A stretch of DNA of 64,000 bases from Tenuifilum sp. 4138str (GTDB lineage: Bacteria; Bacteroidota; Bacteroidia; Bacteroidales; Tenuifilaceae): assembly GCF_041102575.1 (NCBI RefSeq), contig NZ_JBGCUE010000004.1, positions 124,001-188,000 of the forward strand, written 5' to 3'. Shown here piece by piece: positions 50,906-60,285 of the stretch. The notes beneath the pieces were generated by a model that was not told the DNA's origin, did no database searches, and saw only the letters and a program-made list of their open reading frames with translations. Position numbers and translations under genes: made by a program. Position 1 is the stretch's first letter; each line of letters opens with the position of its first letter.

Positions 50906-51976
50906 TTAGAGTTTATTAAGCGATGGTTTTTGTTTCAGGAACTCGTTCAGGGGGATAGGTTTGTTTTGTTTTGCCCATTGGTAGGTTAGCTCATACTGTT
51001 CTTTGAGGTTGTTAAAATCGAACATTGGGAAGCTATACCTATAGCTGGGAACAAAAACTAGGGTTTTGGCAGCAAGTTCGGGGTAGCGTTTCTTAATGTG
51101 CTCAAGCCTCCGCCAGAAACCTAGCGATGTTAGCACATCGGGCGATAAACCATTATTTAATTTAGTTTTTAGCTCATACCCAAAAGGTTTTAGCTCATCG
51201 GCAAGGGTCATGTCCGTATCGCGCTTGCGCGAAATAATGATTACACGCTCAACGGGTTGTTTCCTGTAATTCTCAAACTCAATGAGTGCCTGAAAGGGAA
51301 CACGGTCGTCGCCAATGCCACCATCATAGTAAGGGATATCGGGAATGGTTTTTATACCGTTAATTCGGGATGGGGGAAAAACAAGCGGGTAGGCCGTTGA
51401 TGCCATTAATACGTCCACCAGGCTTAGGGTTGAATCGCTTTCACGGTTGATTTTACGGTTGCAGAAACGGTATGTCCCTTCACTCAATGGCGAAGGCCGT
51501 AAGCTAACCACTGATATGGCAGTAGGAAAAGGCAAATCGGCCAAGGTCTTATATCCTAGCCGGTTAACCACAATTTCTTCCAGCAGTTTTCGTAAAGGCT
51601 CGTTGCTAACCGGCAAGCCCTTTTTATCGGTTCTGAAAACATTATCGTTTTTAATATCGCCAAAAAGTTCGCGATACTCTTTCCAGGTAAGTTTTTTCTC
51701 GAGCACTGCGTTCAGCATAACAGCATTAAGCGCACCTGAACTTGCCCCTGAAATGAAAACAACATCGTTAAGTTCGCCACGCTCGTAAAGGCTTTCGAGT
51801 AAAGCGGCCTCCTGTGCTATTTTAGCAGCAGCACCTGTAATGATGATGGCCGTACCCTTAGCGGGTTTTTCTTTATCGGAATCCTTCGTAGGGTTTGGCC
51901 TACTGGCCAATGCTAAAGTTGCTAATGCAACTGAAAACAGCAAAATCCATATGCCAATCCGTTTGCGTGTCATCAT
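50906..51976 (-). CDS. Patatin-like phospholipase family protein
   Basis: 356 residues. N-terminal hydrophobic segment (about 7-25, signal or anchor), nucleophile Ser79 in GASSG (77-81) and catalytic Asp in YYDGGIGDD. The oxyanion loop reads GAAAK, not the usual GGGxR/K. Patatins hydrolyse acyl chains from lipids. A membrane or periplasmic location is likely; substrate unknown. Upstream of trpS, possibly one transcript. Confidence 0.82.
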   Translation of the reverse strand: MMTRKRIGIWILLFSVALATLALASRPNPTKDSDKEKPAKGTAIIITGAAAKIAQEAALLESLYERGELNDVVFISGASSGALNAVMLNAVLEKKLTWKEYRELFGDIKNDNVFRTDKKGLPVSNEPLRKLLEEIVVNRLGYKTLADLPFPTAISVVSLRPSPLSEGTYRFCNRKINRESDSTLSLVDVLMASTAYPLVFPPSRINGIKTIPDIPYYDGGIGDDRVPFQALIEFENYRKQPVERVIIISRKRDTDMTLADELKPFGYELKTKLNNGLSPDVLTSLGFWRRLEHIKKRYPELAAKTLVFVPSYRYSFPMFDFNNLKEQYELTYQWAKQNKPIPLNEFLKQKPSLNKL

Positions 51977-52099
51977 TCCAATGAGGTTTAGTTAGCTACC
52001 TGATGTTGCTAAGTTACGCGAGTTAAGTGTAAACATCTGTTTATTAAGGTTAAATTGAATAAAAAGAGTTCAATAATTAATCATTTTAACATACTGAAC

Positions 52100-52131
52100 T
52101 TGAAATGGTATTCAATTTTTAGTTAGATTTG
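52100..52131 (+). promoter_or_regulatory. Promoter of the universal stress gene
   Basis: TTG at 52100-52102, 21-base spacer, TAGATTTG at 52124-52131, 22 bases before the ATG. Exact -7 match. Confidence 0.7.
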
Positions 52132-52153
52132 CTTATAACCAACCACCAAAGCC

Positions 52154-53017
52154 ATGAAACATATAATAGTGCCCATCGATTTTTCAAAGGAATCGTTAAA
52201 CGGGTTAAGACTGGCAATAATTTTTGCCAATAGGTTCGACAGCATGGTACAAATGGTGCATGTTCAGAAATACCCCACCGATTTAACACCAGGGCAGTTC
52301 GAGGAGGAGAATAAAAAGATTGAAAAAAAGCTGGAAGCTTTGGTGGAGGAATATTCTACCAAGATGTCAAACAGCGCCAATCTATCCTATATCATTAAAA
52401 AGGGCAAAATTTACCGCGAGGTTGTTAACCAGGCGCATGCTTTTGAGGATTCAGCCATTATTTGCTCTACTCATGGAGCCTCAGGTTTTGAGGAGTTTTT
52501 TATTGGTAGCAATGCTTTTAGGATTATTTCGGCTACGCAATGTCCGGTAATAACCATAAGGCATGGTGCCATGCCGCGCGATATCCAAAAAATTATCTTG
52601 CCTATCGACGTTACTGCCGATACTCGTCAGAAAGTTCCCATTACCACTGAAATTGCTAAGGTTTTTGATGCCGAGGTGCATGTAATTGCAGTGGCTACCA
52701 TGCAAACCGATGAAATTGACCTCAAACTCAACGCCTATACCAAGCAGGTTTGCAGCTACCTAAAGGAGCACGAGGTGCGTTTCCAAAAGGCAAGCCTACG
52801 TGGTGATAATATCACCGATATTACCATTGAGTATGCCCTTGATGTGAATGCCGACCTTATTAGCATTATGACCGAGCAAAACATTGCCCTTAGCGATTTT
52901 GTTCTTGGTAGTCAAGCCCAACAGATGCTGAGTAGAAGCCCAATCCCTGTTCTTAGCGTTACCCCCAAGGAGATATTTATCATGGGCAGCTTTAAAACTT
53001 ACGGTAGCGGCTACTAG
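52154..53017 (+). CDS. Universal stress protein, tandem UspA domains
   Basis: 287 residues with two UspA domains (about 1-145 and 147-275). IIVPIDFSKESLNGLRLA marks the first, and KIILPIDVTADTRQKVP the second. The second-domain loop SQAQQMLSRSPIPVLSV lacks the full G-2x-G-9x-G(S/T) ATP pattern. Such proteins are linked to stress and low-oxygen survival; the ligand is unclear. Converges with the membrane protein gene. Confidence 0.88.
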   Translation: MKHIIVPIDFSKESLNGLRLAIIFANRFDSMVQMVHVQKYPTDLTPGQFEEENKKIEKKLEALVEEYSTKMSNSANLSYIIKKGKIYREVVNQAHAFEDSAIICSTHGASGFEEFFIGSNAFRIISATQCPVITIRHGAMPRDIQKIILPIDVTADTRQKVPITTEIAKVFDAEVHVIAVATMQTDEIDLKLNAYTKQVCSYLKEHEVRFQKASLRGDNITDITIEYALDVNADLISIMTEQNIALSDFVLGSQAQQMLSRSPIPVLSVTPKEIFIMGSFKTYGSGY

Positions 53018-53019
53018 GC

Positions 53020-54507
53020 TTACCTTGATATTTTAGTGAGATAAACTTTACCACCAAGCATTTCCAACGAATCGATAGTGGTTGTTTTGTAACCCTCTAG
53101 ATTATCCCATTCTAGGCTAACATCTGTAATTAACGTAGCCCTTGAGGTAACACGTGGCTGGTTTATACAGTCAGTGTAGATGGTATACCCCTTCAATTGT
53201 AGGCTATCGAGTGTGACATAAAGTTTTTGCGGCTCTATGCTAACCTCCTTAACGATTAAAGGTTTTTGAATTTGCAGATATTCAAGCCTATTGATAACTT
53301 TTGGAGCATCGGTAAGGATATAGGCTCTCCGTTCATTGGTATTTTGGGTAATCGACTTTATAACCAATTCGGAACCATCGGCCTGGTAAATCTTTTGTGG
53401 AAGAACACCAAAGGAGATGTTCCATACTGAAACTGAGATGGCAAACCAAACAGTGGCATTCCGTTTTATTGTCAAACCGGTTGCAGTGATAATTGTAAGG
53501 AAAGGAACCATGGCCATAAACTCAGCGTTTCCGCCCGCCATAAAGGCAAAACCTACCTGTAATACTAAAGCCAGCAAGTGAATTTTATGAAATTTTTCAA
53601 GTCTGGTAGGTTTTGTATACCTAACAAACCAAAAAGAAAAAAATGCAAATGCAATACCCGATACAACTAGAGGAATCCACCAAAGCCACGAATGTGCAAG
53701 AAGATAGTTGATATACCCATGCATTTGGAAAAATGTTCTGAATAGGTTGATTATGCCAACCATAAGAATCGTGGAGTTCAATTCAATTGATGCGTTTCCA
53801 GTGTAATAGTCGCTAAATATGAACCGGAAAAAGCTAGTAAAATTGATTTCAATACCCATTGATAGCATGGCAAGAATGTATGCGGCAGGCACTATTGCTG
53901 CTGGTGCAAGGAAAAGCAGGGGTTTGTAATCCCTGCGATTTAATTTCCTTATGGTTCCAATTGCAAGGGCAATCCACCAAAAAAACATTATTTGGTGGTA
54001 AAGACAAGCAGATGCCGACAGTAGTCCTGAATAAACCATGTTTGAGGTTTTGGCGCTATTCTCAGCTTTTAGGAAAAGGTAGCTAGCCCAAATTGCCAGC
54101 ATCACTGGAATAGTGTATGTTTCGTTTTCAATTGAAAACCGAAGGAATCCCCAGCTTAGCCCCGCAATAATGGTATAGATTGTGGCTTGAATGGCATCAA
54201 CCTTAACAAGTCGGAGTAGCTTAAATAAAATGAAAGCGCTAACCGATGCGCAAAGGGTATTCATCAGCTTGAGCAGGTAAATGGTTTCGGCATTTGGCAG
54301 AAAAACGTGCCATATTTTAACCCAGTAAAATCCTGTAATGGTGTATAACAGGTGATGTGGACGAAGTAGATTACTGCTATTTACAATGTCAGCAGCATAA
54401 CCCCAACCATCAATTGTACTCAGGTTTGATATTCCAAGTATGTATATTAGGAATAGGAGTGTAGCAACAATTGTTGCCCCCCAGCGCTCAAAAAACTTTT
54501 CATTCAT
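53020..54507 (-). CDS. Multi-pass membrane protein, GT-C glycosyltransferase-like
   Basis: 495 residues with about eleven hydrophobic helices in the first 380 residues and a soluble C-terminal tail. The loop after the first helix contains DGWGYAADIV and RPHHLLYTI; an acidic loop motif is typical of GT-C lipid-linked glycosyltransferases and related families. No known family is certain. Alone on its strand, beside asnS. Confidence 0.6.
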   Translation of the reverse strand: MNEKFFERWGATIVATLLFLIYILGISNLSTIDGWGYAADIVNSSNLLRPHHLLYTITGFYWVKIWHVFLPNAETIYLLKLMNTLCASVSAFILFKLLRLVKVDAIQATIYTIIAGLSWGFLRFSIENETYTIPVMLAIWASYLFLKAENSAKTSNMVYSGLLSASACLYHQIMFFWWIALAIGTIRKLNRRDYKPLLFLAPAAIVPAAYILAMLSMGIEINFTSFFRFIFSDYYTGNASIELNSTILMVGIINLFRTFFQMHGYINYLLAHSWLWWIPLVVSGIAFAFFSFWFVRYTKPTRLEKFHKIHLLALVLQVGFAFMAGGNAEFMAMVPFLTIITATGLTIKRNATVWFAISVSVWNISFGVLPQKIYQADGSELVIKSITQNTNERRAYILTDAPKVINRLEYLQIQKPLIVKEVSIEPQKLYVTLDSLQLKGYTIYTDCINQPRVTSRATLITDVSLEWDNLEGYKTTTIDSLEMLGGKVYLTKISR

Positions 54508-54551
54508 ACAAACGAAAACTACTAAGATTCATGAAATCTGATAAAAGTTAC

Positions 54552-54559
54552 TATTTTTG
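54552..54559 (+). promoter_or_regulatory. -7 box of the asnS operon
   Basis: TATTTTTG at 54552-54559, 54 bases before the ATG; no clear -33 element. Confidence 0.4.
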
Positions 54560-54613
54560 TGTGGTTAAAACAGTGTATAAAAGTATTGTTTTTGAGTAAG
54601 ATATCATACAGGC

Positions 54614-56011
54614 ATGAGGAACAGTGAAAGAACAAAAGTAAAACTACTACTCGAGAGTGGAGTTGTTGGCGCTGAGGTAGCGGCAATGGGATGGGTACGT
54701 ACCAAGCGTGGGAATAAGAATGTAGCCTTTGTTGCGTTAAACGATGGCTCAACCATCCATAATATCCAGGTTGTATTTGATATGACCCGTTTTACCGAGG
54801 AACAGCTTAAGGGAGTTACCACCGGGGCTTGTATTGCGGTGAGGGGATTGCTGGTTGAGTCGCCAGGTTCCGGTCAGCGCGTGGAGATTCAGGCTAACTA
54901 CCTTGAGGTATTAGGTGAAGCCGATGCCACTACCTATCCGCTCCAGAAGAAAGGCCATAGTATGGAGTTTCTGCGCGAGATTGCGCACCTCCGCCCTCGC
55001 ACAAATACCTTTGGAGCAGTTCTCCGTATCCGGCATGCCATGGCATATGCCATTCACAAGTACTTTAACGACAAGGGTTTCTTTTACATTCACGCACCCA
55101 TCATTACCGGTTCCGATGCCGAAGGGGCTGGGGCTATGTTCCGCGTAACCACCCTCGATTTGGAGAATCTACCCCGCACCGAGGATGGAAAGATTGACTG
55201 GAACGAGGATTTTTTTGGCAAGGAGGCAAAGCTAACCGTTTCGGGACAGCTTGAGGCCGAACTGGGCGCTTTAGCCCTATCGGAGGTTTACACTTTTGGA
55301 CCAACCTTCCGTGCCGAAAATTCAAATACTCCCCGACACCTGGCTGAGTTCTGGATGATTGAGCCTGAAATGGCTTTCTACGACATCCAGGATAACATGG
55401 ATTTGGCCGAGGATTTCCTAAAATACCTAATTAGGTATGCCCTTGAGAATTGTGCCGACGACCTGGAATTCCTCAACAAGATGTACGACAACGAGCTTAT
55501 CGACAGGCTTAAGTTTGTGATTGAAAATCCATTTGAAAGGTTAACGTACACGGAGGCTATTAAAATACTGGAAGCAGCTAACCAGAAGTGGGAATTCCCA
55601 GTATTCTGGGGTGCCGATTTACAGTCGGAGCATGAGCGCTACCTGGTTGAGAAACACTTCAAAAAACCCGTTATTCTTACCAATTACCCCAAGGAGATAA
55701 AGGCCTTTTACATGAAGCAAAACGACGATGGCAAAACCGTTCGTGCCATGGATGTGTTGTTCCCAAAAATTGGTGAGATAATTGGCGGTTCCCAGCGTGA
55801 GGAGGTTTACGATAAGTTGCTAAGTCGTATCCATGAACTACATATTCCAGAAAAGGATGTTTGGTGGTACCTTGAAACCCGCAAGTTTGGCTCAGCTCCG
55901 CATAGTGGTTTTGGGCTTGGCTTTGAGCGCTTGCTGCTCTTTGTAACAGGAATGACCAATATTCGCGATGTAATACCCTTCCCCAGAACTCCCAAGAACT
56001 GCGATTTCTAA
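54614..56011 (+). CDS. asnS: Asparaginyl-tRNA synthetase
   Basis: 465 residues. N-terminal OB-fold anticodon domain (about 15-110), class II catalytic core with motif 2 [19 protein letters not shown] and motif 3 [12 protein letters not shown] near the C-terminus. Charges tRNA-Asn. 6 bases separate it from rpoN. Confidence 0.96.
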   Translation: MRNSERTKVKLLLESGVVGAEVAAMGWVRTKRGNKNVAFVALNDGSTIHNIQVVFDMTRFTEEQLKGVTTGACIAVRGLLVESPGSGQRVEIQANYLEVLGEADATTYPLQKKGHSMEFLREIAHLRPRTNTFGAVLRIRHAMAYAIHKYFNDKGFFYIHAPIITGSDAEGAGAMFRVTTLDLENLPRTEDGKIDWNEDFFGKEAKLTVSGQLEAELGALALSEVYTFGPTFRAENSNTPRHLAEFWMIEPEMAFYDIQDNMDLAEDFLKYLIRYALENCADDLEFLNKMYDNELIDRLKFVIENPFERLTYTEAIKILEAANQKWEFPVFWGADLQSEHERYLVEKHFKKPVILTNYPKEIKAFYMKQNDDGKTVRAMDVLFPKIGEIIGGSQREEVYDKLLSRIHELHIPEKDVWWYLETRKFGSAPHSGFGLGFERLLLFVTGMTNIRDVIPFPRTPKNCDF

Positions 56012-56017
56012 AAGTCT

Positions 56018-57475
56018 ATGCTCAAGCAACGGTTACAGCAAAAACTGCTTCAGAAGCTATCGCCGCAGCAAATTCAGATGATAAAGCTGCTGGAGATACC
56101 TACCATGTTGCTTGAGCAGCGTATTAAAAAGGAACTGGAGGAAAATCCCATTCTCGAGGAGGTTGAACAAACGGAACCTCAAACGGAACCTGAAATTGTT
56201 TTACCCGACGATAACCAGGAGGGTAACGACGATGAGTTCTCCATTGAGGATTACATGAACGATGACGATATTCCTTCGTACAAGCTATACTCCAGCAACG
56301 CATCGCCCGACGATAAGCGGGAGGAAATCCCTTTTTCCACCGGAGTCTCATTTCACGAGCATCTTGAAAACCAGCTCGGAATGGCCGACCTCACCGAACG
56401 CGAAAAGCAGCTTGGGCTTTACCTTATTGGTAATATCGATGAGGACGGTTATATACGTCGTAAGCTAACCGCAATTGCCGATGATATTGCCTTCTCGTTA
56501 GGTATTGAAACCAATGAGGATGAGCTGGAACGAATACTTTACGTAATTCAAGAATTTGACCCGCCCGGAGTGGGTGCACGCGATCTCCAGGAATGTTTAC
56601 TTATTCAGATTAAGGCCAAGGAGCAGCAAAACGAGATAACTAAAATTGCCTACAAAATACTGAAGTACCACTTTGACGAGTTCATCAAGAAGCATTACGA
56701 TAAGATTGCTTCAAAGCTTAATCTATCCGACGAAAAGCTTAAGCAGGCAATTGATGAAATTTTAAAGTTAAATCCCAAACCCGGCGGTAGTTTTGCTGAC
56801 CCTTACGACCAGTCGGCACAGCATATCATCCCCGATTTTATTCTCGATTACGAGGATGGTGAGTTTAGGTTAAACCTAAACTCGCGCAACGTGCCGGAAC
56901 TACGAATAAGCAAAGAATATGCCGATATGCTCGAGTCGTATTCTTACAATAAGGAGTTTAGCAATAGCCAGGAACGCGAGGCCATCGCTTTTGTAAAGCA
57001 AAAGATTGAATCGGCCAAGTGGTTTATTGATGCGCTGAAACAGCGCCAGAATACCCTTCTGACAACCATGCAGGCCATACTCGATTACCAGAAAGAGTAT
57101 TTTCGCGATGGTGACGAAAGTAAGCTTAAGCCCATGATACTGAAGGATGTTGCTGAAAAAACAGGGCTCGACATTTCAACCATATCGCGCGTTGCTAACA
57201 GCAAGTACATTCAAACCCATTTCGGGATATTCCCTCTCAAGCACTTCTTTAGCGAGGGCATGCAAACCGATTCCGGCGAGGAGGTCTCAACACGTGAAAT
57301 TAAAAAAATACTTGCCGAGTGTGTCGATAATGAGGATAAGCGCAATCCCCTTACCGATGAGGAGCTAATGGAAATACTAAAAGGGAAGGGATACCCTATT
57401 GCCCGTCGGACCGTTGCCAAGTACCGTGAACAGCTTGGAATTCCGGTTGCTCGCCTGAGAAAAGAACTTAACTAA
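56018..57475 (+). CDS. rpoN: RNA polymerase sigma-54 factor
   Basis: 485 residues. Region I Gln-rich start (QRLQQKLLQKLSPQQIQMIK), acidic region II (about 48-80), core-binding region, and the RpoN box ARRTVAKYRE (462-471) for -24 recognition. Sigma-54 needs AAA+ activators; none lies in the window. Co-transcribed with asnS. Confidence 0.97.
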   Translation: MLKQRLQQKLLQKLSPQQIQMIKLLEIPTMLLEQRIKKELEENPILEEVEQTEPQTEPEIVLPDDNQEGNDDEFSIEDYMNDDDIPSYKLYSSNASPDDKREEIPFSTGVSFHEHLENQLGMADLTEREKQLGLYLIGNIDEDGYIRRKLTAIADDIAFSLGIETNEDELERILYVIQEFDPPGVGARDLQECLLIQIKAKEQQNEITKIAYKILKYHFDEFIKKHYDKIASKLNLSDEKLKQAIDEILKLNPKPGGSFADPYDQSAQHIIPDFILDYEDGEFRLNLNSRNVPELRISKEYADMLESYSYNKEFSNSQEREAIAFVKQKIESAKWFIDALKQRQNTLLTTMQAILDYQKEYFRDGDESKLKPMILKDVAEKTGLDISTISRVANSKYIQTHFGIFPLKHFFSEGMQTDSGEEVSTREIKKILAECVDNEDKRNPLTDEELMEILKGKGYPIARRTVAKYREQLGIPVARLRKELN

Positions 57476-57490
57476 TCTATTTTTTTTAAA

Positions 57491-58096
57491 ATGCTACAAC
57501 GACTATCGCTTATACTTTCAATTATTCTTCACCCTATACTGGCTACCACCTATATTTTTATAGTGATTTTCTCGTCCAACTCCTTTGTTGCCTTTCTACC
57601 TGTAAGGTTTAAGGTGATGCTTACTGTGTTTGTAGCTATAAATACTATTTTTCTGCCATTACTACTAATTGTTTTCCTTCATCGTCTTAGAATTATTCAC
57701 GATTATACTCTAAAAGCCAGCAGGGATAGGGTTTTCCCCCTAGCCATATCAGTTTTACCTTACCTTTTCACCATCTTTCTTTTTTCCAGGCTTCAGGTTC
57801 CATTTGTTTTAATCAAAATACTTCAGGCAGGAATTTATACACTGATGGTTTCGGCAGCCATTTCTTACTTTTGGAAGATAAGCCTTCATTTAACTGGAAT
57901 AGGGGGCATCTCGGGGTTTCTTTTGGCTTCGGCCCTGCAAGGGAACCAGGCTGCAATACCAATTTTTATTGTGAGTATATTGCTTTCAGGTCTTTTAGCC
58001 TCGGCCCGTCTTATTAAAGGCGATCATAACCCAACTCAAGTTTACGCTGGGTTCCTTACAGGTTTTACATTGGTTTTTTTGATTTTCTTTAAATAG
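57491..58096 (+). CDS. Membrane protein with degenerate PAP2-like motifs
   Basis: 201 residues, about six helices. Motif remnants of the phosphatidic acid phosphatase family: KASRDRVFP (75-83), SLHLTGIGG (131-139) and ARLIKGDHNPTQVYAGFLTG (172-191) with Arg173 and His179. The usual Asp near the third motif is Gln. It may be a phosphatase or a non-catalytic relative. 15 bases after rpoN, so probably the operon's last gene. Confidence 0.6.
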   Translation: MLQRLSLILSIILHPILATTYIFIVIFSSNSFVAFLPVRFKVMLTVFVAINTIFLPLLLIVFLHRLRIIHDYTLKASRDRVFPLAISVLPYLFTIFLFSRLQVPFVLIKILQAGIYTLMVSAAISYFWKISLHLTGIGGISGFLLASALQGNQAAIPIFIVSILLSGLLASARLIKGDHNPTQVYAGFLTGFTLVFLIFFK

Positions 58097-58208
58097 GTAA
58101 GTTGATATACCTATTACGCATTGCATTGTTTACTGATGAAGGTTGCTTCTTGATATTCTGACCTTTATCATCAAAAAGAAACACCAAACAACTAATTACT
58201 CATTTTGT

Positions 58209-58216
58209 TATCTTTG
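58209..58216 (+). promoter_or_regulatory. -7 box of the M23-dxr-rseP operon
   Basis: TATCTTTG at 58209-58216, 28 bases before the GTG start; no -33 element. Confidence 0.4.
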
Positions 58217-58243
58217 TGATTTTAGAATCTAACCCTTGTACCT

Positions 58244-59104
58244 GTGGCAGCTAAGAAAAAGGTTAAAATATTTAAGAACCTGTGGAATAAGTACAGGTTG
58301 AGTATCTTCAATGAGGAGAACTATGAAGAGGTTTGGCAACTTCGTCTTTCCAGAATGAATGTAATAGTTTTCTTTGGCGGATTTTCTATTCTGCTTATTG
58401 CGCTTGTGAGTGTCCTAATTGCCTTTACACCCCTAAGGGAGTTCATTCCCGGTTACCCCGATAGCCAAACCCGGAAAGGTTATGTTAAAAATGCCCTAAA
58501 GGTCGATTCGCTTGAGAGGGTGGTAGCCCAATGGCAGCGTTACTATGAGGATATCAATATCCTTCTTAACGGAGGAGAACCCCTTACTGGCCGCCAAACC
58601 GCAATCGATACGGTAAAGCCTACCGCAAAGGTTGAGCTATCCCCTTCAGAGGAGGATTCATTGCTCCGTATGCAAATTGAATCGGATGAGATGTTTAACC
58701 TGTCGGTGGGATCAAGTACAACCAAGAAAAGTAATATACCCTTTTTTATTCCACCCGTTAAGGGTATTATCACTAACAAGTATAACCCTTCAAAAAATCA
58801 TTACGGAGTCGATCTGGTTGCCGGGCCAAACGAGGGGGTACTTGCCATTGCAAAGGGAACCGTAATACTCTCAACCTGGTCGTTGGAAACGGGTTACACA
58901 ATTGCCATTCAGCACGAGGAGGGATTCCTTTCGGTATATAAGCATAACAGTAAACTGTTAAAAAGGCAGGGTGAATTTGTTAATTCAGGCGATGTGATAG
59001 CAATAATTGGTAATTCAGGCGAACTTACCACTGGACCCCACCTACATTTTGAACTTTGGCACCACGGAGCCACCGTTGATCCCGCTAAGTATATTAAATT
59101 TTAG
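58244..59104 (+). CDS. M23-family metallopeptidase
   Basis: 286 residues starting at GTG. A basic N-terminus and one membrane helix (about 45-65), then an M23 domain with NHYGVDLVAGPNEG (zinc His and Asp), VYKHNSKLL and GPHLHFELW (HLH, about 266-268). Such proteins cut peptidoglycan peptide bridges or act as regulators. Likely periplasmic, anchored in the inner membrane. Its stop codon overlaps the putative dxr start. Confidence 0.9.
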   Translation: MAAKKKVKIFKNLWNKYRLSIFNEENYEEVWQLRLSRMNVIVFFGGFSILLIALVSVLIAFTPLREFIPGYPDSQTRKGYVKNALKVDSLERVVAQWQRYYEDINILLNGGEPLTGRQTAIDTVKPTAKVELSPSEEDSLLRMQIESDEMFNLSVGSSTTKKSNIPFFIPPVKGIITNKYNPSKNHYGVDLVAGPNEGVLAIAKGTVILSTWSLETGYTIAIQHEEGFLSVYKHNSKLLKRQGEFVNSGDVIAIIGNSGELTTGPHLHFELWHHGATVDPAKYIKF

Positions 59105-59112
59105 TGGCCGGT

Positions 59113-60285
59113 ATGAAAAGAATTGCAATACTAGGTTCTACCGGTTCAATTGGTACTCAAGCGCTCGATGTTATTAGGGAGCATCCCGATATATTTTGCG
59201 TTGAGCTACTCGTAGCCCAAAACAGCTGGGAGCTCTTAGTGCAGCAAGCCATTGAATTTCAGCCAAACACCGTAATTATTGCAAATCAGAGTCATTATCA
59301 AAGAGTAAAAGAAGCCCTAGCAAATCATCCCATTAAGGTATATACCGGCAAACAGTCAATAGTGGAATCGGTCGTGTCGTCCGAGGTCGATATGGTTCTT
59401 ACAGCCATGGTTGGATTTGCCGGGCTTGAACCCACGCTTAGCGCCATTGAGGCAGGCAAGGCCATTGCATTGGCAAATAAGGAGACCCTGGTAGTTGCCG
59501 GCGAGCTGGTTACTAAAGCGGCAATGCAAAAAAGGGTTCCAATAATCCCGGTCGATTCCGAACACTCCGCCATATTTCAATGCCTGGTAGGCGAGCGCAG
59601 CCCCATTGAAAAAATAATACTTACTGCATCGGGTGGTCCATTCCGCAACCATTCCCTGGAGCAACTCATGCATGTTACCAAGACCGATGCACTTAATCAC
59701 CCTAACTGGTGTATGGGGCAAAAAATAACTATCGATTCAGCCAGCCTGATGAACAAGGGACTTGAGGTTATTGAGGCCAAGTGGCTTTTCGGCCTTAACC
59801 CGGAGCAAATTAAGGTGGTTATTCATCCGCAATCAATTGTACATTCAATGGTACAGTTCATTGATGGGGCCATAAAAGCCCAAATGGGCTTACCCGATAT
59901 GAAACTACCCATACAGTACGCATTCACCTTCCCTGAGAGAGTAAACTCAGGTTTCCCGCGCATGGATTTTTCCATGAGTCACACCCTTACCTTTGAAAAA
60001 CCCGATACCAATAGGTTTCCAAGCCTTGCCCTGGCTCTCGAATCGTTAAGGGCAGGGGGTAATATGCCCTGCGTGCTTAACGCTGCCAACGAGGTAGCTG
60101 TTGATGCTTTTCTGAGGGAGCAGATTAGCTTTATGGCAATCCCAAAGGTTGTTGAAGGTGCTATGCAAGCCATACCGTTTATTGGGCAACCTACCTTTGC
60201 CGATTACATTCAAACCGATTCCGAAACTCGAATAAAATCAGTTGAACTCATTAATAAAAACATCATAAAATGGAGATACTCATAA
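59113..60285 (+). CDS. dxr: 1-deoxy-D-xylulose 5-phosphate reductoisomerase
   Basis: 390 residues from ATG 59113 (GTG 59104 is possible). NADPH-binding IAILGSTGSIGTQALD near the N-terminus, metal-site VDSEHSAIFQCL and flap-loop motif KIILTASGGPFRN. It converts DXP to MEP in isoprenoid synthesis. Its 3' end overlaps rseP by 16 bases. Confidence 0.96.
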   Translation: MKRIAILGSTGSIGTQALDVIREHPDIFCVELLVAQNSWELLVQQAIEFQPNTVIIANQSHYQRVKEALANHPIKVYTGKQSIVESVVSSEVDMVLTAMVGFAGLEPTLSAIEAGKAIALANKETLVVAGELVTKAAMQKRVPIIPVDSEHSAIFQCLVGERSPIEKIILTASGGPFRNHSLEQLMHVTKTDALNHPNWCMGQKITIDSASLMNKGLEVIEAKWLFGLNPEQIKVVIHPQSIVHSMVQFIDGAIKAQMGLPDMKLPIQYAFTFPERVNSGFPRMDFSMSHTLTFEKPDTNRFPSLALALESLRAGGNMPCVLNAANEVAVDAFLREQISFMAIPKVVEGAMQAIPFIGQPTFADYIQTDSETRIKSVELINKNIIKWRYS

